DNA of 60,000 nt, from the NCBI RefSeq assembly GCF_964355755.1, contig NC_092676.1, positions 6,122,288 through 6,182,287 on the forward strand, read 5' to 3'. The notes under the pieces were generated by a model, which was given only the letters and a program-made list of their open reading frames with translations, was not told the origin of the DNA and made no database searches. The DNA comes from Antedon mediterranea (lineage: Eukaryota; Echinodermata; Crinoidea; Comatulida; Antedonidae). The stretch's first letter is position 1, and each line of letters starts with the position of its first letter. Positions 35,458-47,540 of the stretch are shown here, piece after piece. Both the position numbers and the translations under genes were made by a program.

Positions 35458-36176
35458 GGGCCTGTTCGTAGGGGTTGAAAATACCAGCTTATTCCCGATT
35501 TCCGTTCGCGTGATCCAATTAACTTTTGCCTCAGGCTACAAAAAATTCGAGGTAAAATGTTCACCAAATTTGCAGGTTATTTCAGCGATAATCCAATTAT
35601 ACTCGGCCTTCGAGGATAATAAATCTCCGATAGAGGCAATGTGTCAAATTTTGACAAACGTTCGCTGCTTAGGCCCGTCATTTCTCCTACGAAGCTCTTC
35701 CATACACGCTTCGAGAGCGATCGTCAGCTGGTGCTGTCCTTGTTGGTGTAGACCGCTTAGTAGGCCTAGCTGGTCGGGGAGCCGCTGGTCGGTGGTGTTT
35801 CCGTTGTGTAACATTGGGCTCAAATTCTTCGTCAATGAGTAAAATAATGGTCGTCAGGAGAAGGCATATTTCGGCAGGATTATCGGCGTTAAGAGGCATA
35901 AGGTTTGTCGCAAGGATAAGCAGTGTAAAAGGTAGCAAGTAATTGTTATTGTAAAGAAAGATCGCGAGTAAAAAATATACAACACGAAACTAGCGTGCGA
36001 AAATGGGGTCGTAGGTTGTAAAGACAACTGACCTTAAAACGTAATTTCCGGTTTGTGATTCGTCGATTAAGCATTTAAGCGGTTAAATATTTCAAGTACG
36101 AACAACGCTCAATTTATAACCCGAGGCATGGGTGAAATTAAGCGCTTATTTTAACCACCGTACGAACACGACCTAA
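35455..36176. mobile_element. Harbinger-like DNA element with TAA duplication
   Basis: The element is 35458-36173 (716 bp), flanked by TAA at 35455-35457 and 36174-36176. GGGCCTGTTCGTAGGGGTTG at the left pairs imperfectly with the inverse of the right end (GGTCGTGTTCGTACGGTGGT), and similarity continues inward through TTAAAATAAGCGCTTA. The interior is richer in GC than its surroundings. The minus strand has two overlapping short frames (83 and 63 codons, 35687-35938 and 35644-35835) containing QRKHHRPAAPRPARP and EACMEELRRRND. These could be remnants of an element protein split by a frameshift, but the match is weak. Confidence 0.75.
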
Positions 36177-39149
36177 GTTAACTATATTTTGGTGATTTTA
36201 TTGAGTTCATTTAAAAGTAGAACTTAATGAACATATTTTATCAATTAATTATATCTCTTTGTAGGGTTTGATTTCCAGGCTTTGAGATAATAACTACAAT
36301 ATCCTGTCCAGATTAATGCCCTAACCTTATGTTATGCAAATTTCTATTTTTTAAAGTCCTTGGAAGACACTGTGATTGCAAAGGAATTTTCTTTTATGTT
36401 CAGATTAGCTAGGCAGACCCACATAATAAACACTTGCTGTGGTGATACTATCAGTGATAAGATTTCAGATCAACTTTGCTTTATGGAGGATTTTTTTTAT
36501 TCTTTAATTAGAACACTGTTGTCTAGGACTATATAGTACAAATCCTATGGGTGTTTAAATGATATAGAATTGTTTAGTGTTAGTTAAACTAACCTACTTT
36601 TGATCAACTTGGTTGGCCTAGATTTAACAATATTTCTTACAAATTTAATTTGGAATTTTATCGAAATAAACGCTTGTTTAAAGGTACTGTTTATATTTAT
36701 ACCATATTTAAAAATTTATAATAATATCAAGACACAGTCTTCTTCTTTCCTTTCCTTTCCAATTTTTCCTCCGAAAAGTACAACCTCTAATGTACTATAC
36801 AGACTTAAAAATAGGTAACTACTGTGTTTATGCTAGATATCTGATTTTATTTATTCATATAACAAAATTTTAAATTTAAAAATTAGACGGAGTTCAGATG
36901 AAGTCGTTGAGAGGAAATAAAATAAACTGCCATCAACAGATCCTTCACATGTTTATGCTCTAGAGCAGACATTTTATTTCATAAGAGACAAGAACATTGA
37001 CATGAATGTTATTCAGGGGGACAGATTGAGTGAATGTAATTGAATGTCTACCCAGGTAGATAAGGCTCTAGGGTACTGATTATTGAGGCTTTCACCATTG
37101 ATTACTGTACATAATGTGAACTTTGACTTTACACTCTTTATTCATCAGTCAATCTTGGAAAATTGTATTGAATATTTCTCGTTATATAAACATTTCAGAA
37201 TTTGGTTTTATTGCGGTTTTTAAACAGTGTAAGAAATAGCAGCATTGTGGGTTTGTCATATCTTTTAATAGCTTAAATATAATTGATTCCATTACTTATT
37301 ATATCAAGATTGTTTTTAAGTTGGTGCCTGGATAAGTCATGTATTGTCCTCTGCTGTTTTATGGAATTTTGTTGTTGCATTAAACTTAAAGAATGTATTC
37401 ATTTTAGAGTGCAGTGTATTTGAATTCGGTGATATACTTGACTTTAATTAGCCTATTTTTGCTGTTTACATTGTGTGTTGACAGCCAAGAACTACTGTGC
37501 AGGATAGTATTCTGTGTTGGTCTTGGGTAAATAAAGATGACCTGACCTGGGATTTAGCTTATGTACTATATGTAAAAAGTTGGAGAGAGGTTTTTATATA
37601 TTAAAAAAAAAAAGTGGAAAAAGGGAATGAATTATGAATTGATTGTTTTGTCAGTACAGTAAGTTCCATGTTGACTTGCTTTATTTAAATGCTTAAATTA
37701 CAACACAAATACATCTGAGCAAGATTTTGGGTGATGCTTTGAAATGGAACTTTCCCAGTAATTTCACAATGGAAAAACAATAACAAGTAGGGCTACATTT
37801 AGGAGACAAGGAGAAAATCAACAATTTTTTTTAAATGGCCTAAAGATTATAACTTATTTCTTTTTAAATAACATATTTCTTCTATTACATTACCATACAT
37901 TTAACTATTCTACATTGGCTTTTGTTGATTGCACAATAGAACACAAGGACATACAGATAATTGGGTCCACCAGTAACACCAGGATTGTCTGCCACACCCG
38001 GGATTAACACTCTTTGCTTTCTGTGTGATAGCTTGGCTTAGATTTTATACAACCAGTAGATTATGGTATAAACTGGCTTAGACAGCTAATTAAAGCAACA
38101 AAATATTTTTGGATTTTGTTCCAACTCATGATTTTAATATTCAGGATTATAAGGGTTGGCACGTTTGTGTTCAAAATAAAAGCTTCACCGTATTTACAGA
38201 ATTTCCAATGTTTAACAAATTACTCTTTGAATCAGCTCACATTGTGGATTACCAAACCAGTAACACCAATGTCTGGTATATGATAGAAATTTAAAAAAAT
38301 GATAATAATAATAATAATTTATTGGATACTTCACTTTTACAACAGTGGAGGCACACTTTGATGATAAAGGTGCGTCCAAATAAAAACATACAAGGATAAA
38401 TAAAATTACATGGATGACGTTGAGTACACACTTGATACATTTCTTTCTAGTGCCAATTTGTTTTACAACTGAACAAATTGTAATTTTGTAGGTCTATCAA
38501 TGTACAGTATACTGTAAAAAAAACATTAAGGATAAAATAAGTTAATGAAAAACATACAGAATGTTTAATATTTTTTGTTGTGAATGGCTAAACTGGGCTA
38601 GTTGACTAGATTACTAGCCCAGGTGCTATTTGCTTTCCTACAGTATATAACCAACTCAACGAAAAGTAGGCCTAGATACTAAGAATTTTTACTAGACCAC
38701 CAGGCAACATTTTTGTAATCAACTATACTCAAAAAGTATTTTTAATTAGACATTACACTTTACAGCCAGGCTACAGTAAGTGTAAACTCATTGAGATCTG
38801 AGTGTGTGTACTCCATATTAATGCTGAATTAAATACTGCAGTGCCTTAGTATACAACATCATCCATGCGATCACAGACATTATCTTATGAAGGATTATTG
38901 ATGATATTCCCATCAAATACAATAAGCTATCGGTTAATCTTTGTACTTCACTTCTATTTAGTGGTAGAAAATCTATATACCATAATTACATTCACCGTTT
39001 ACTGTTAGGATCGTGTTGTTTCTCGATTGTAATTATAGTCGTCCACGTGAGAATCGTGTTGGTTCTTGACAAGATGTTCGTTGTGTTACCAGTTTGATTA
39101 GATAATTATAACCAGTCAATCTTAACTACTCTCTACATTTGTTTTGTAA

Positions 39150-39263
39150 CTATGCTGTATGCTGAACTATGCTTGTTTTATGTCGTATTGTTGATGGCCC
39201 CTTAAAATCAGCATTCCGCTGGCTGGGTCACCCTCTTGAAAGATGGTTAAATAAATAAATGAA
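39150..39263 (+). repeat. 3' end of a non-LTR retroelement
   Basis: The sequence CAGCATTCCGCTGGCTGGGT CACCCTC, then TTGAAAGATGG and TTAAATAAATAAATG, has the layout of a truncated non-LTR 3' end with a short tandem tail. Confidence 0.45.
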
Positions 39264-39446
39264 ATATTCAACAGTTCAGGCCCTTTAGATTAGACCTGAC
39301 ATGTTCTTCCTTCCCCCTCCCCATCCCTGTAGTGTAACAGAGTTTGCATGCTACTAGACACAAGCAGAGTTTAAGTTTAGCTTTGTCAAACAATAAAAAT
39401 AAACTTGGTCCAAGTCTACCTGGCAGTTTCACAGAATCCAAATTAA

Positions 39447-39681
39447 GTGGAGCTGTAGCTTGGTGGGTAACATGCTTGCCTTACAATCCCAAGGTCCCGG
39501 GTTTAATCCTGACCTAGTGCAGGGTTGTAACTCAGGACTCTTTCAACTCCACTCCCTAAGCCTCAAATGAGACTTAGTTTATAAGCACGATAAATTATTA
39601 AATAGTTTATCCATCCTGTAATTGGTGAGTTACTCGCTGTTGGATGAGTATGAATAAAAAAAAAAAAAAAAAAAAAAAAAA
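39447..39681 (+). mobile_element. tRNA-derived SINE with poly(A) tail
   Basis: The head GTGGAGCTGTAGCTTGGTGG carries an A box, and GGTCCCGGGTTTAATCC carries the B box. A body of about 130 bp and a run of more than 20 A (to 39681) follow. The long A tail suggests a fairly recent insertion. Confidence 0.75.
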
Positions 39682-39813
39682 GATAGAGCTAAACAAATTT
39701 ACTAAATAATTGCATAAATAGGTAAAGAGCAAACAAAATGGAGGTTTTTTTTGTGTTTTTTTTTAAACCATATTTAATGAGGATGATCCATCCAGCTATT
39801 GCTGTTCATTAGG

Positions 39814-40005
39814 GACCCTCAGAGGTTAACAAGACAAACATATACTGTACACAAGATGCTCTACATAAACAAAGTCTTATTACAAGTCTTTGGGAGTGGA
39901 GTAATTTGGTCCTTAGAAAAAATCCTGACATGTGACAGGACTTGAACCCAGGACCCTTAGAGTGGTAGCCAAGCATCATAACCACCAAGCCACAACTCCA
40001 CTCCA
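39814..40005 (-). mobile_element. tRNA-derived SINE, opposite strand
   Basis: On the minus strand it reads GGAGTGGAGTTGTGGCTTGG (A-box region) and GGTCCTGGGTTCAAGTCC (B box), then a body of about 130 bp. It resembles the copy at 39447 in the head, so the two form a convergent pair 130 bp apart. A 65-codon antisense frame across it is not a gene. Confidence 0.75.
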
Positions 40006-42370
40006 CTGCAGAGTTACTGCAGTAACTGCAGTGGAATAATGTGATTCTTAAAGTTTTAAAATCATATTGTTGATTTCATTGTCGGCCATATGTGATGTAC
40101 TGTAATACAGTCGTATATCCTTGAATTATTGCAACAAGGTTTAAAAATCATAATCTTGTGTGATCTCTTTTATTTTCTCTTTATCATTACCATCAACATG
40201 TCCTACATGTTAAATGCATTTCCTTCAGGTAATAACCATTTCCTGGTTGTGGATTATAAAACTCTTTTCTTCTTAATTTTTGGCTGACATGAACTTAAAC
40301 TAACCTTTATAATGTCTCTATCATCCAACAAATGATATGATAATTATTTAATATTTAATCAATAAAATAAAAACAGATAATTTTGATTGATAAATTTCCT
40401 GGTGGTGGTAGATTACATTACTTTTATTGATGAAGTTTTATTTTTGTATGACAAGAACTTAAACTGACCTTACAGGTCAATGTATATTTATAAATATATC
40501 CAAAATAAAAATGTTATAATTTTAAATCAATACAATAAAATAAGGTTATTATTGATTGACACAATACAGCAAACCTGCTTTCAAATTTGTTTGATGTATT
40601 TATAGTAGGAAAATCAATAACAGAAATTAACAATCTTGCAACAATTTTTCTGTAGATGATTATCTAGTATTACATTAATGTTAAACAGAATGAGAAAGCT
40701 TTCATTTGTTTTTCATTATGGCCTAATAATCTTCAAGGCAAGATTGATTCCCTTACAGTCCATCTCAGATTAACTTTATTAACGAATTCATTAATGATGC
40801 CAGTAAAATTCTCCTCACTGCAGCTGTCTAGTACAAGGCGATATTGGTAAGAGAATTCCTTTTCCAAATTTGGACATAGTATTATTTAAATGTGTCATCA
40901 GTCAGTGTGTTATGATTATCGTGTTTTTGTAATTAATAATCGGATACTCAGACACCATTTTTTTTTCTGGAGTGAAAATTTAAAAGGGTACCACTATAGT
41001 TCTCTAAATATCCTGGTTAAACCAATGTTACTACTAGTAACTACAGTACAAGCTTAGGGTTATTTTACTCAGCAAAAATAAATATTCTTTGTTTTAAGTC
41101 AATAATTTTGTCAGATTTTGAAATTCCACAAAATTAAAAATAAAAAGATTGTAAACGAATTAAAATGACACTATATCAACGAAGGCTGTCTAGAAATAGT
41201 TTTAAAATAAACTATAATTTATTTTTCGTCGCCTAAATTATTAAAATACTAATCGTGGATGGCATACTGTCTTGTTAAAACACAACAACAAAATTGCTAT
41301 AAAAAGTAACATGAACACATGATTAAACATTTTTTATACAGTAACCAAAAATAATGATTTGTCATAGTGTCAACAACAATCATATAATGTGTTGTTGTAT
41401 GTAGGTGACCCCTAATTTTGCTTGCTCATGTTTGGAAACATGGCTTGAAAATAAACTGTCCAACTTGGACAAAAAGATACAAAGCCAACTGCTGTACTGT
41501 ACTCAGTTTTGTTATTAGAATTTTTTTTTCCACTTTGGTTTACAAGAAACATTTTTATTTTATCTCCCAAGTAGTAAATAAAAACAAAAGATTCATATCG
41601 TATTGCCTTTTAAACAAATGTAGGATGAAAAAGCAGTCATGGTCAATAACCAGGAAGTCTTGTATGAACAATTATGATAGCATAAGACGTTGTCCTGGAT
41701 TATTTACGCATCAACACCAAGCTATCACTGCCGTTTCCTTCTTAAAACACCACTTTAGTTAATTAATTGGCAGAACGCCGTGGATGTGAAATTAGCTATT
41801 TGACACATTGTTCTTAGCCATATCCATTGTTTGGCATTGCTTAATTTCAGATGACTAATATGATAAGAAAACAGTTTGTGATGGTTTTTCTTTTTGTATT
41901 CTAATTGATGGTTGATTTAGAGCACCTTCCTGGCTGCCATTTAAACACTTCCTGAAGTGTGTACTTATTACAGCTACCTTTGTTTTTAATGTTTTCTATA
42001 AATTATGTAATTTGTATTAGAAATATTGCCACTAAAATGTGCATACACAACAAATTTTATGAGGCTATTTGTAGAAAAAGGAGATTAACTGAATCTGAAT
42101 TCATTGAATTTGTAATACAGTACAACCAAAAACAAAAAAAAATTCTAAAATAAAAGCATTTATTCTAGAAATAATTATTTTGCATCATAAAATTAGCTTA
42201 GTCTTCCAATTCCCCAGACCTTAAATTTTAGGTTTTCTTAGAAAGTTTGGTTTTTCGTAGAAATTACTTAGATGAATTTCGAATCTGTTCAGCCCTTCAA
42301 GAAATGCTGGGAGAGTTGACATTTAAAATATAGTTATCTTCAGACAGATACTTATATTATTACTGTTTAT

Positions 42371-42430
42371 GTTTGCCTTCCAATCCCAAGTTCCAGGGTT
42401 CAATCCTGACCTAGTGCCATGAAAATGTAA
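42371..42430 (+). repeat. SINE fragment (B-box part)
   Basis: GCCTTCCAATCCCAAGTTCC, then AGGGTTCAATCCTGACCTAG, matches the 3' half of the tRNA-like head of the SINE at 39447. Confidence 0.6.
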
Positions 42431-43188
42431 TTAGATTTGTGCCATGTGGACAATTATTTTAATAATAGTAATACACACTTAATGTTAGTAGTTTTATTCA
42501 GTAAACCTCCCACAATCTACTTGACCCAGTATCCTTGCTAATGGTGGGTCAGTGAATATTAGGAAAGTCTTATCATTGTATAACTGAATGCTAAATCTGT
42601 ACCCTTGATAACAATATTGTTTAGTAATAATACTCCAATCAAGAGGCTACTCAGTTTGTTGTTTGACCAGATTATTATCTGCTTGTCTGTCTCCAGCTCC
42701 ATGGTAAATTTAACAAATAATAGGCTTACATTATCCTAGCTATTACAGCTTTAAAATACTGTCTGAATAGCAGCTCAGTACACACTGGCACTACTATAGG
42801 ACTGTTATTTAGGTCTACAGATATCCAGGTACATTATCTTAGCCTACAGTAGTTTTAAGGCAGAGTGAAAGAAATGCTTTTTTGTCTTGTGTACAACTAT
42901 GTTCCACTTTAATTTTAGTAAAACCATTTCGCAATCGTGAAGGATGGAGAATGTAATATTTTGTCACCTTCAATTTCCATCAATCTTCCGCCGTTTCGAA
43001 TTCTAAGGTCTTTCTACCAACTTTCTCTGACACCTTTTGTGCAAGCCGCACCTTGCGTGGTAAATCTTAACACATGTTATCTTCCACATATACACATACT
43101 GTACATGCACAATTGCACATGGCTGTAATTCGGTCAATGTTGCCCTGAACATGAAGTGATTATTAATGTTCCCTTATCACACTACATT

Positions 43189-43286
43189 AGGGACCATATC
43201 AAATTTATTCTACTGCAGTAACTAGAATCATTGTATATGTTGTTACTACAGTAACTGCAGTAAAGTAATTTTGACATGATCCTTTA
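43189..43286. repeat. palindromic element with CTGCAGTA core
   Basis: AGGGACCATATCAAATTTAT TCTACTGCAGTAAC is followed about 40 bp later by its near inverse, GTAACTGCAGTAAAGTAATT TTGACATGATCC. Partial copies occur at about 11010-11052, 40006-40040 and 55628-55682. Confidence 0.6.
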
Positions 43287-43920
43287 CAGATATTATAAAG
43301 TAGTGGTACTGTACATGTCATTAAACGTGTTACTAGGTTGGGTCACTCTAATTTGGGAAATTGTTTATTTTGAAGTCGGTTCATATTGTACTTCATAGAG
43401 TAGAATTTCAATTTGTGACATTAATTTAGTAGATTCTCAGCCTCAACAAATGCTTAAAATAGTACAGTTAGCTAATCATTTGTATACTGCAGCATAATTT
43501 GAATTTACTGTAGCTAGTCTGGCATATTGAAATGCATCCTTGATCAGTAAAGTACTTGAAAGTTATTTCCCTTAAGCCAACACTAGTTTGGACACACCTT
43601 TTTTAACTAAGTCCTTTAAAACTAAACATCGCTATTTTGGTTATCCAGCTCGCACCGCTGTTAAAATTCAAATTCAATCAATATTGGGTACATTTTCAAG
43701 TTTCTTTAAAAAACAAAGATCATTGAACATTTAAAGATATCTTATCCCCTTGAAAAAAATAATGTAAACAAAATTTTTGTTTAAAATAAATATAATATGC
43801 CATTTTAATGTAGAAAAAAAAGGAAGTCAAATTTACAGTTTATTTTGTCTTGTTTATAAACCAAAATGATTACTGTAAATTTTTTTTTTATGATTTAATA
43901 ACCTACAAAATGCATTGTTG

Positions 43921-44080
43921 TAAAGCTCTGTCTACATTATCAAACTAGTGTGATGTGCTCAAATATGGTGGTGACGTGCCTAAATACGGTAGTGATACAG
44001 TATTATTACATCACTTGGTCCATATATGACACATCACATTTTGTTGTCACATAAAATTTGATAGTGTAGACAGAGCGTTA
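43921..44080 (-). mobile_element. MITE family A, copy 5 (inverted)
   Basis: It has both termini (TAAAGCTCTGTCTACATTAT and GATAGTGTAGACAGAGCG), but the body reads in the opposite sense to copies 1-4 (GTGATGTGCTCAAATATGG comes first). Confidence 0.85.
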
Positions 44081-45329
44081 GTTTGATTTTTTTCTATATT
44101 TTTCATTTTCAACAACACAATCTTTCACCAACCAGGGAGATATCTCCCTTCTCCAACCTCTTATCGCAGCGCCACATTTTCTTTCAGCTCAATTTATTAA
44201 AATCCATTCGGTTTGCACTTTCGCTAATTGATGTTTGTAAAATATCTTCTTGCATAGCACAATTCTTCCATCTTTAGTTTTAGCTATTTGTGGAATCAAT
44301 ATGACAAAGGAATAAAGTTGCCAGGCAATCAATGAAACAACTATGATAAGACCTAAAATGAACGTAAAAGTCTATCTATAAAAGTCAATGGAATGTGCAG
44401 TATATTTCATAGTAAATTTAATTCAATGATAGGGTCATACCATTTGAGTGAAACATAAAAATAAAATAATAATTCATTCAATTTAATTCAACATTTATTT
44501 CGACCAAAATCTACATTATGTATACAGACAAAAAACAACAAAGTATCATTTGGAGGGATGACATAAAGACTCAAATAAGTACTTACAATTGTTATAAAAA
44601 CAAATTTAAACAGTATTGCTGTTATATACTGTAAATGTGCAGTTAAATACTGTAAGAATATTTTTTTATGGAAAATAAGTACTTCAAAAAGATCTAATTA
44701 CTTTCTATAAAAGTTTTCCAAATAAATTCAAATCAAATCCTGTAATTTAGGCTAAATTAGAACACAAGACATGGTAAATTTGTATAATCCTAGTAATTTA
44801 TAATCCCAGTAATTAATCCATAATCCCAGTAAACCATAATCCCAACCTCCTTTTTCCCCTTAATCTCATACTCGGGATCCATAGATATATAGATGATCTT
44901 TTAGTTATTGAGATAAAATAAGAATATGTACTGTAATACCAAATAAGGACATGAATAAAAGGCAAGAGTGTAATCTACTTGACGACCTACTATACAAACT
45001 TGGTTCTATAATACAGATGACCTATATATGTCAAATATCATTAATGTTAAATAGTGTGTCTATTGCACTGATCATTTACTATGTAGCAAGCATTTAATAA
45101 TGTTCAGTCGAAAACAAAGTTTGACTTGTGTTCTAAATTAAGTAAATTCTTATTATTGGCCTGTTTATATTACAAAAGTAGTACAGTTATATATTCTTTT
45201 TATGTATTTTGTTTTATGTAACGTTTAATGCTAAAACAACAAAAGTAGTAATATTCTTTTAGCAATGAAATTTAATTGATTTATTTGAAACGATAAAGAT
45301 GAGGAAATCTATGAGAATGAGAAAAACTC

Positions 45330-45400
45330 GCCCCAACCGAGACTCGAACTCGGACCGCCTGCTTGATATGCAGATGTCCTAACCATTAGACCACCGGGGC
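45330..45400 (-). tRNA. tRNA-like gene, anticodon ATC (Asp) by folding
   Basis: The minus strand folds as a 71-nt cloverleaf. The acceptor GCCCCGG pairs with TTGGGGC, and the A box is TGGTCTAATGG. The anticodon stem is TCTGC/GCAGG with loop ATATCAA, and the T arm is CGAGTTCGAGTCTCG (B box). A TTTTT terminator follows within 4 nt. The loop places ATC at positions 34-36, which would read GAT (Asp). Normal animal tRNA-Asp has GTC and a different acceptor stem, so this may be a tRNA-derived repeat or an unusual tRNA. Both internal promoter boxes and the terminator are intact. I cannot judge copy number here. Confidence 0.6.
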
Positions 45401-46432
45401 TTTCATGGTATTGTTCAAACTCGATTGGATAGCGACTCTTTAACATTCTCAGTGTGGTACAGCGGAACAGCACTAGTCCTCAGTTGTACGCACGCGTACC
45501 AGAGATCAAATTGATACGCCCTCATCTTTCAGTATTTTTATTCACGAGGCGTATCCCTTACCAGAGATTACTTAATTGTTTGACTTTTGTTTTATATAGT
45601 ATTAGTTTACTGTTAAGGTTACTTTTATTACAATTATAGTATCAGAACCTATTTATATTAATCTCAGTTATTTAATTATAATATAAGTGCCATTCTTTAT
45701 AATTTATTCGTTGCACTTGGATTCAATTAAATTAAAGCATGGAGACTCCATGATTATATAATAAATTGGTTATTACTTTTTGCATAGAAACATGCAAGTG
45801 CAATGGAGTTTAATAGTGTATTTAACGTCATGCTTGACTCGTAATGCAAAATGCCTGTTTTGTTGTAGCCACAACAGAAAGCCATTCTTTACGGTTCATT
45901 GGTACAAAATGAACGCAACAATAGAACAGTGCAGACTGCGCATTCAACCTGAAATCTTTGCCATTGTTCGTGTAGGAATGCAACTTTTTCAACCATTAGA
46001 GTATTTTTATTGAGTGCTAATCAAAAAGTTACAATGGCATTGACAAAAATACGAGCACTCAGAATCAGCTGAGAGATATATCACAAACTGACTCAAGTAG
46101 AAGATGCAATTTGATACATTTTTTAGCTAAATCAATTTTCTAATAGAATTTGACACTCTTTAGTAATTGAACCAGTCACTCAAAATTAGAATTGTGTATG
46201 GCACTTAGCCATCAATGCCATATGGTTTGTTTAGTTTGTTTATATTGCGTAATGAAAATTAATATTGCTAACTTTCAGGCCACACTAAACAGTGCAAACA
46301 CAGTATTATCAAAATTGATTATTCTATAAATACATTATGCATATTTAAAATGAAATTATGTAATTATATCAGATCACCAATTATTTCTAATTTAAATAAT
46401 TATTTTGGTTTATACTACAATTTTACTGAAAC

Positions 46433-46574
46433 CCTAGTTTGACAAAAAGAGTGTGATGTGCCTAAATTTGGTAGTGATATGGCCAAATATGGTAGTGATA
46501 ATGACATAATATTTATGGGCACATCATATTTTTTGTCACATAAAGTTGATACCGGTAGTGTAGACAGAGGTTTA
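46433..46574 (-). mobile_element. MITE family A, copy 6 (inverted, left end eroded)
   Basis: The body has GTGTGATGTGCCTAAATTTG and GGGCACATCATATTTTTTGT, with the right end GGTAGTGTAGACAGAGG. The left terminus is degraded to CCTAGTTTGACAAAAAG. Confidence 0.75.
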
Positions 46575-46949
46575 TAAATGTAATTGGCAAGTGAGTTCTG
46601 ATGACAGTTCCATTATAAATACTGTACTACTTTTTTTTTATAGCATTTGTTCTACAAATATTTCCAAATTCCATTTCCAATGTTGATGTTTGCTTTTAGT
46701 GAGTGATGTTTACAATCAATAATATTTGATGTATTATTATCAATCAATTTACTAGTACAACAATCTATGATAGTTATTATCTAGTGCATTTAGATGTGTT
46801 AACATAAGGCTTTATTTGGATCATCGTACAAATTGTTTCATCTGCCAATAACGAATTCATTATGCGATGCTGCCTTCCGTGAGCATTATCTAAGCTTATC
46901 TGTGTCATCATTGTTATTCATGTTTCATGATCGTTTTATATTTTCACAG

Positions 46950-47067
46950 GCTGACGGTGAGGATGAACTGAAAAAGCGACAATTGGCTGAATTAGCAATA
47001 ATAAATGGAACGTACCGAGAGGGCGGACAAAAACCACCGCAACCACCAACGATGCATCAACCAACAA
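46950..47067 (+). CDS. qki: qki exon 5: QUA2
   Basis: This exon covers residues 249-287 plus one base of codon 288. The acceptor is TTTTCACAG and the donor ACAA|GTTAGT. It encodes ADGEDELKKRQLAELAIING and TYRE, the QUA2 helix that extends the RNA-binding surface, then the start of the Pro/Gln-rich tail (KPPQPPTMHQPT). Reading through the donor would stop almost at once (AGT TAG). Confidence 0.97.
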
Positions 47068-47084
47068 GTTAGTCTTTATCAAAT

Positions 47085-47540
47085 GATGGTTGATCATCAT
47101 CATGACATCATCGTCATTTATCATTGTCATTTATCATCATCCTCCTCTTTGTCATCATCATGATCAGTTTAATTTGTCATTTATCATCAATCTTGTTATT
47201 ATCATTAGCCTCATTGTCATCTTCCTTCATTGTCATTTATCATCAGTCTGGTCATTGTCATCATCATTTTTGTCATTGTCATCATCATCATTGTCATCAT
47301 CATCATGATCATCATCATCATTTTCTCATTGTGTAATCTTCCATCATGGATATTTCAGTGGTATCTTTGTCATTGTTATTTGTCACTTGGAGACTTTGTC
47401 ATCGTATCATTCATCATCTCAATTTCTTTTACAACATCATTATCCTCAACCATCTATTCATTGAATTAGTGTTTATTGACATCCATCTTCATTGTCTGCC
47501 ATCCTCGTTTATTATCATTACTGTCACCTTTATTGACAAA
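47085..47540. repeat. CAT/ATC-rich low-complexity block
   Basis: Irregular CATCAT, GTCATT and TTATCATCA words dominate, densest between 47085 and 47325. It begins about 20 bp after the exon 5 donor. Stops are scarce in several frames, which explains the overlapping short open frames. Confidence 0.8.

Larger units (their letters stand above)
31247..46949 (+). other. qki intron 4 (15.7 kb), repeat-rich
   Basis: It contains a Harbinger-like element (35455-36176), a retroelement 3' tail (about 39150-39263), two convergent tRNA-derived SINEs (39447, 39814), a SINE fragment (42371), a palindromic CTGCAGTA element (43189), MITE family A copies 5 and 6 and a tRNA-like gene (45330-45400). Open frames up to 114 codons (for example 41418-41762) have no recognisable domain and are expected by chance. 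Confidence 0.8.

Noticed and set aside
41418-41762. 114-codon open frame in intron 4
   Set aside because: An ORF of this length is expected by chance in 60 kb. It has no domain, no splice context and no codon-use difference that I can see.
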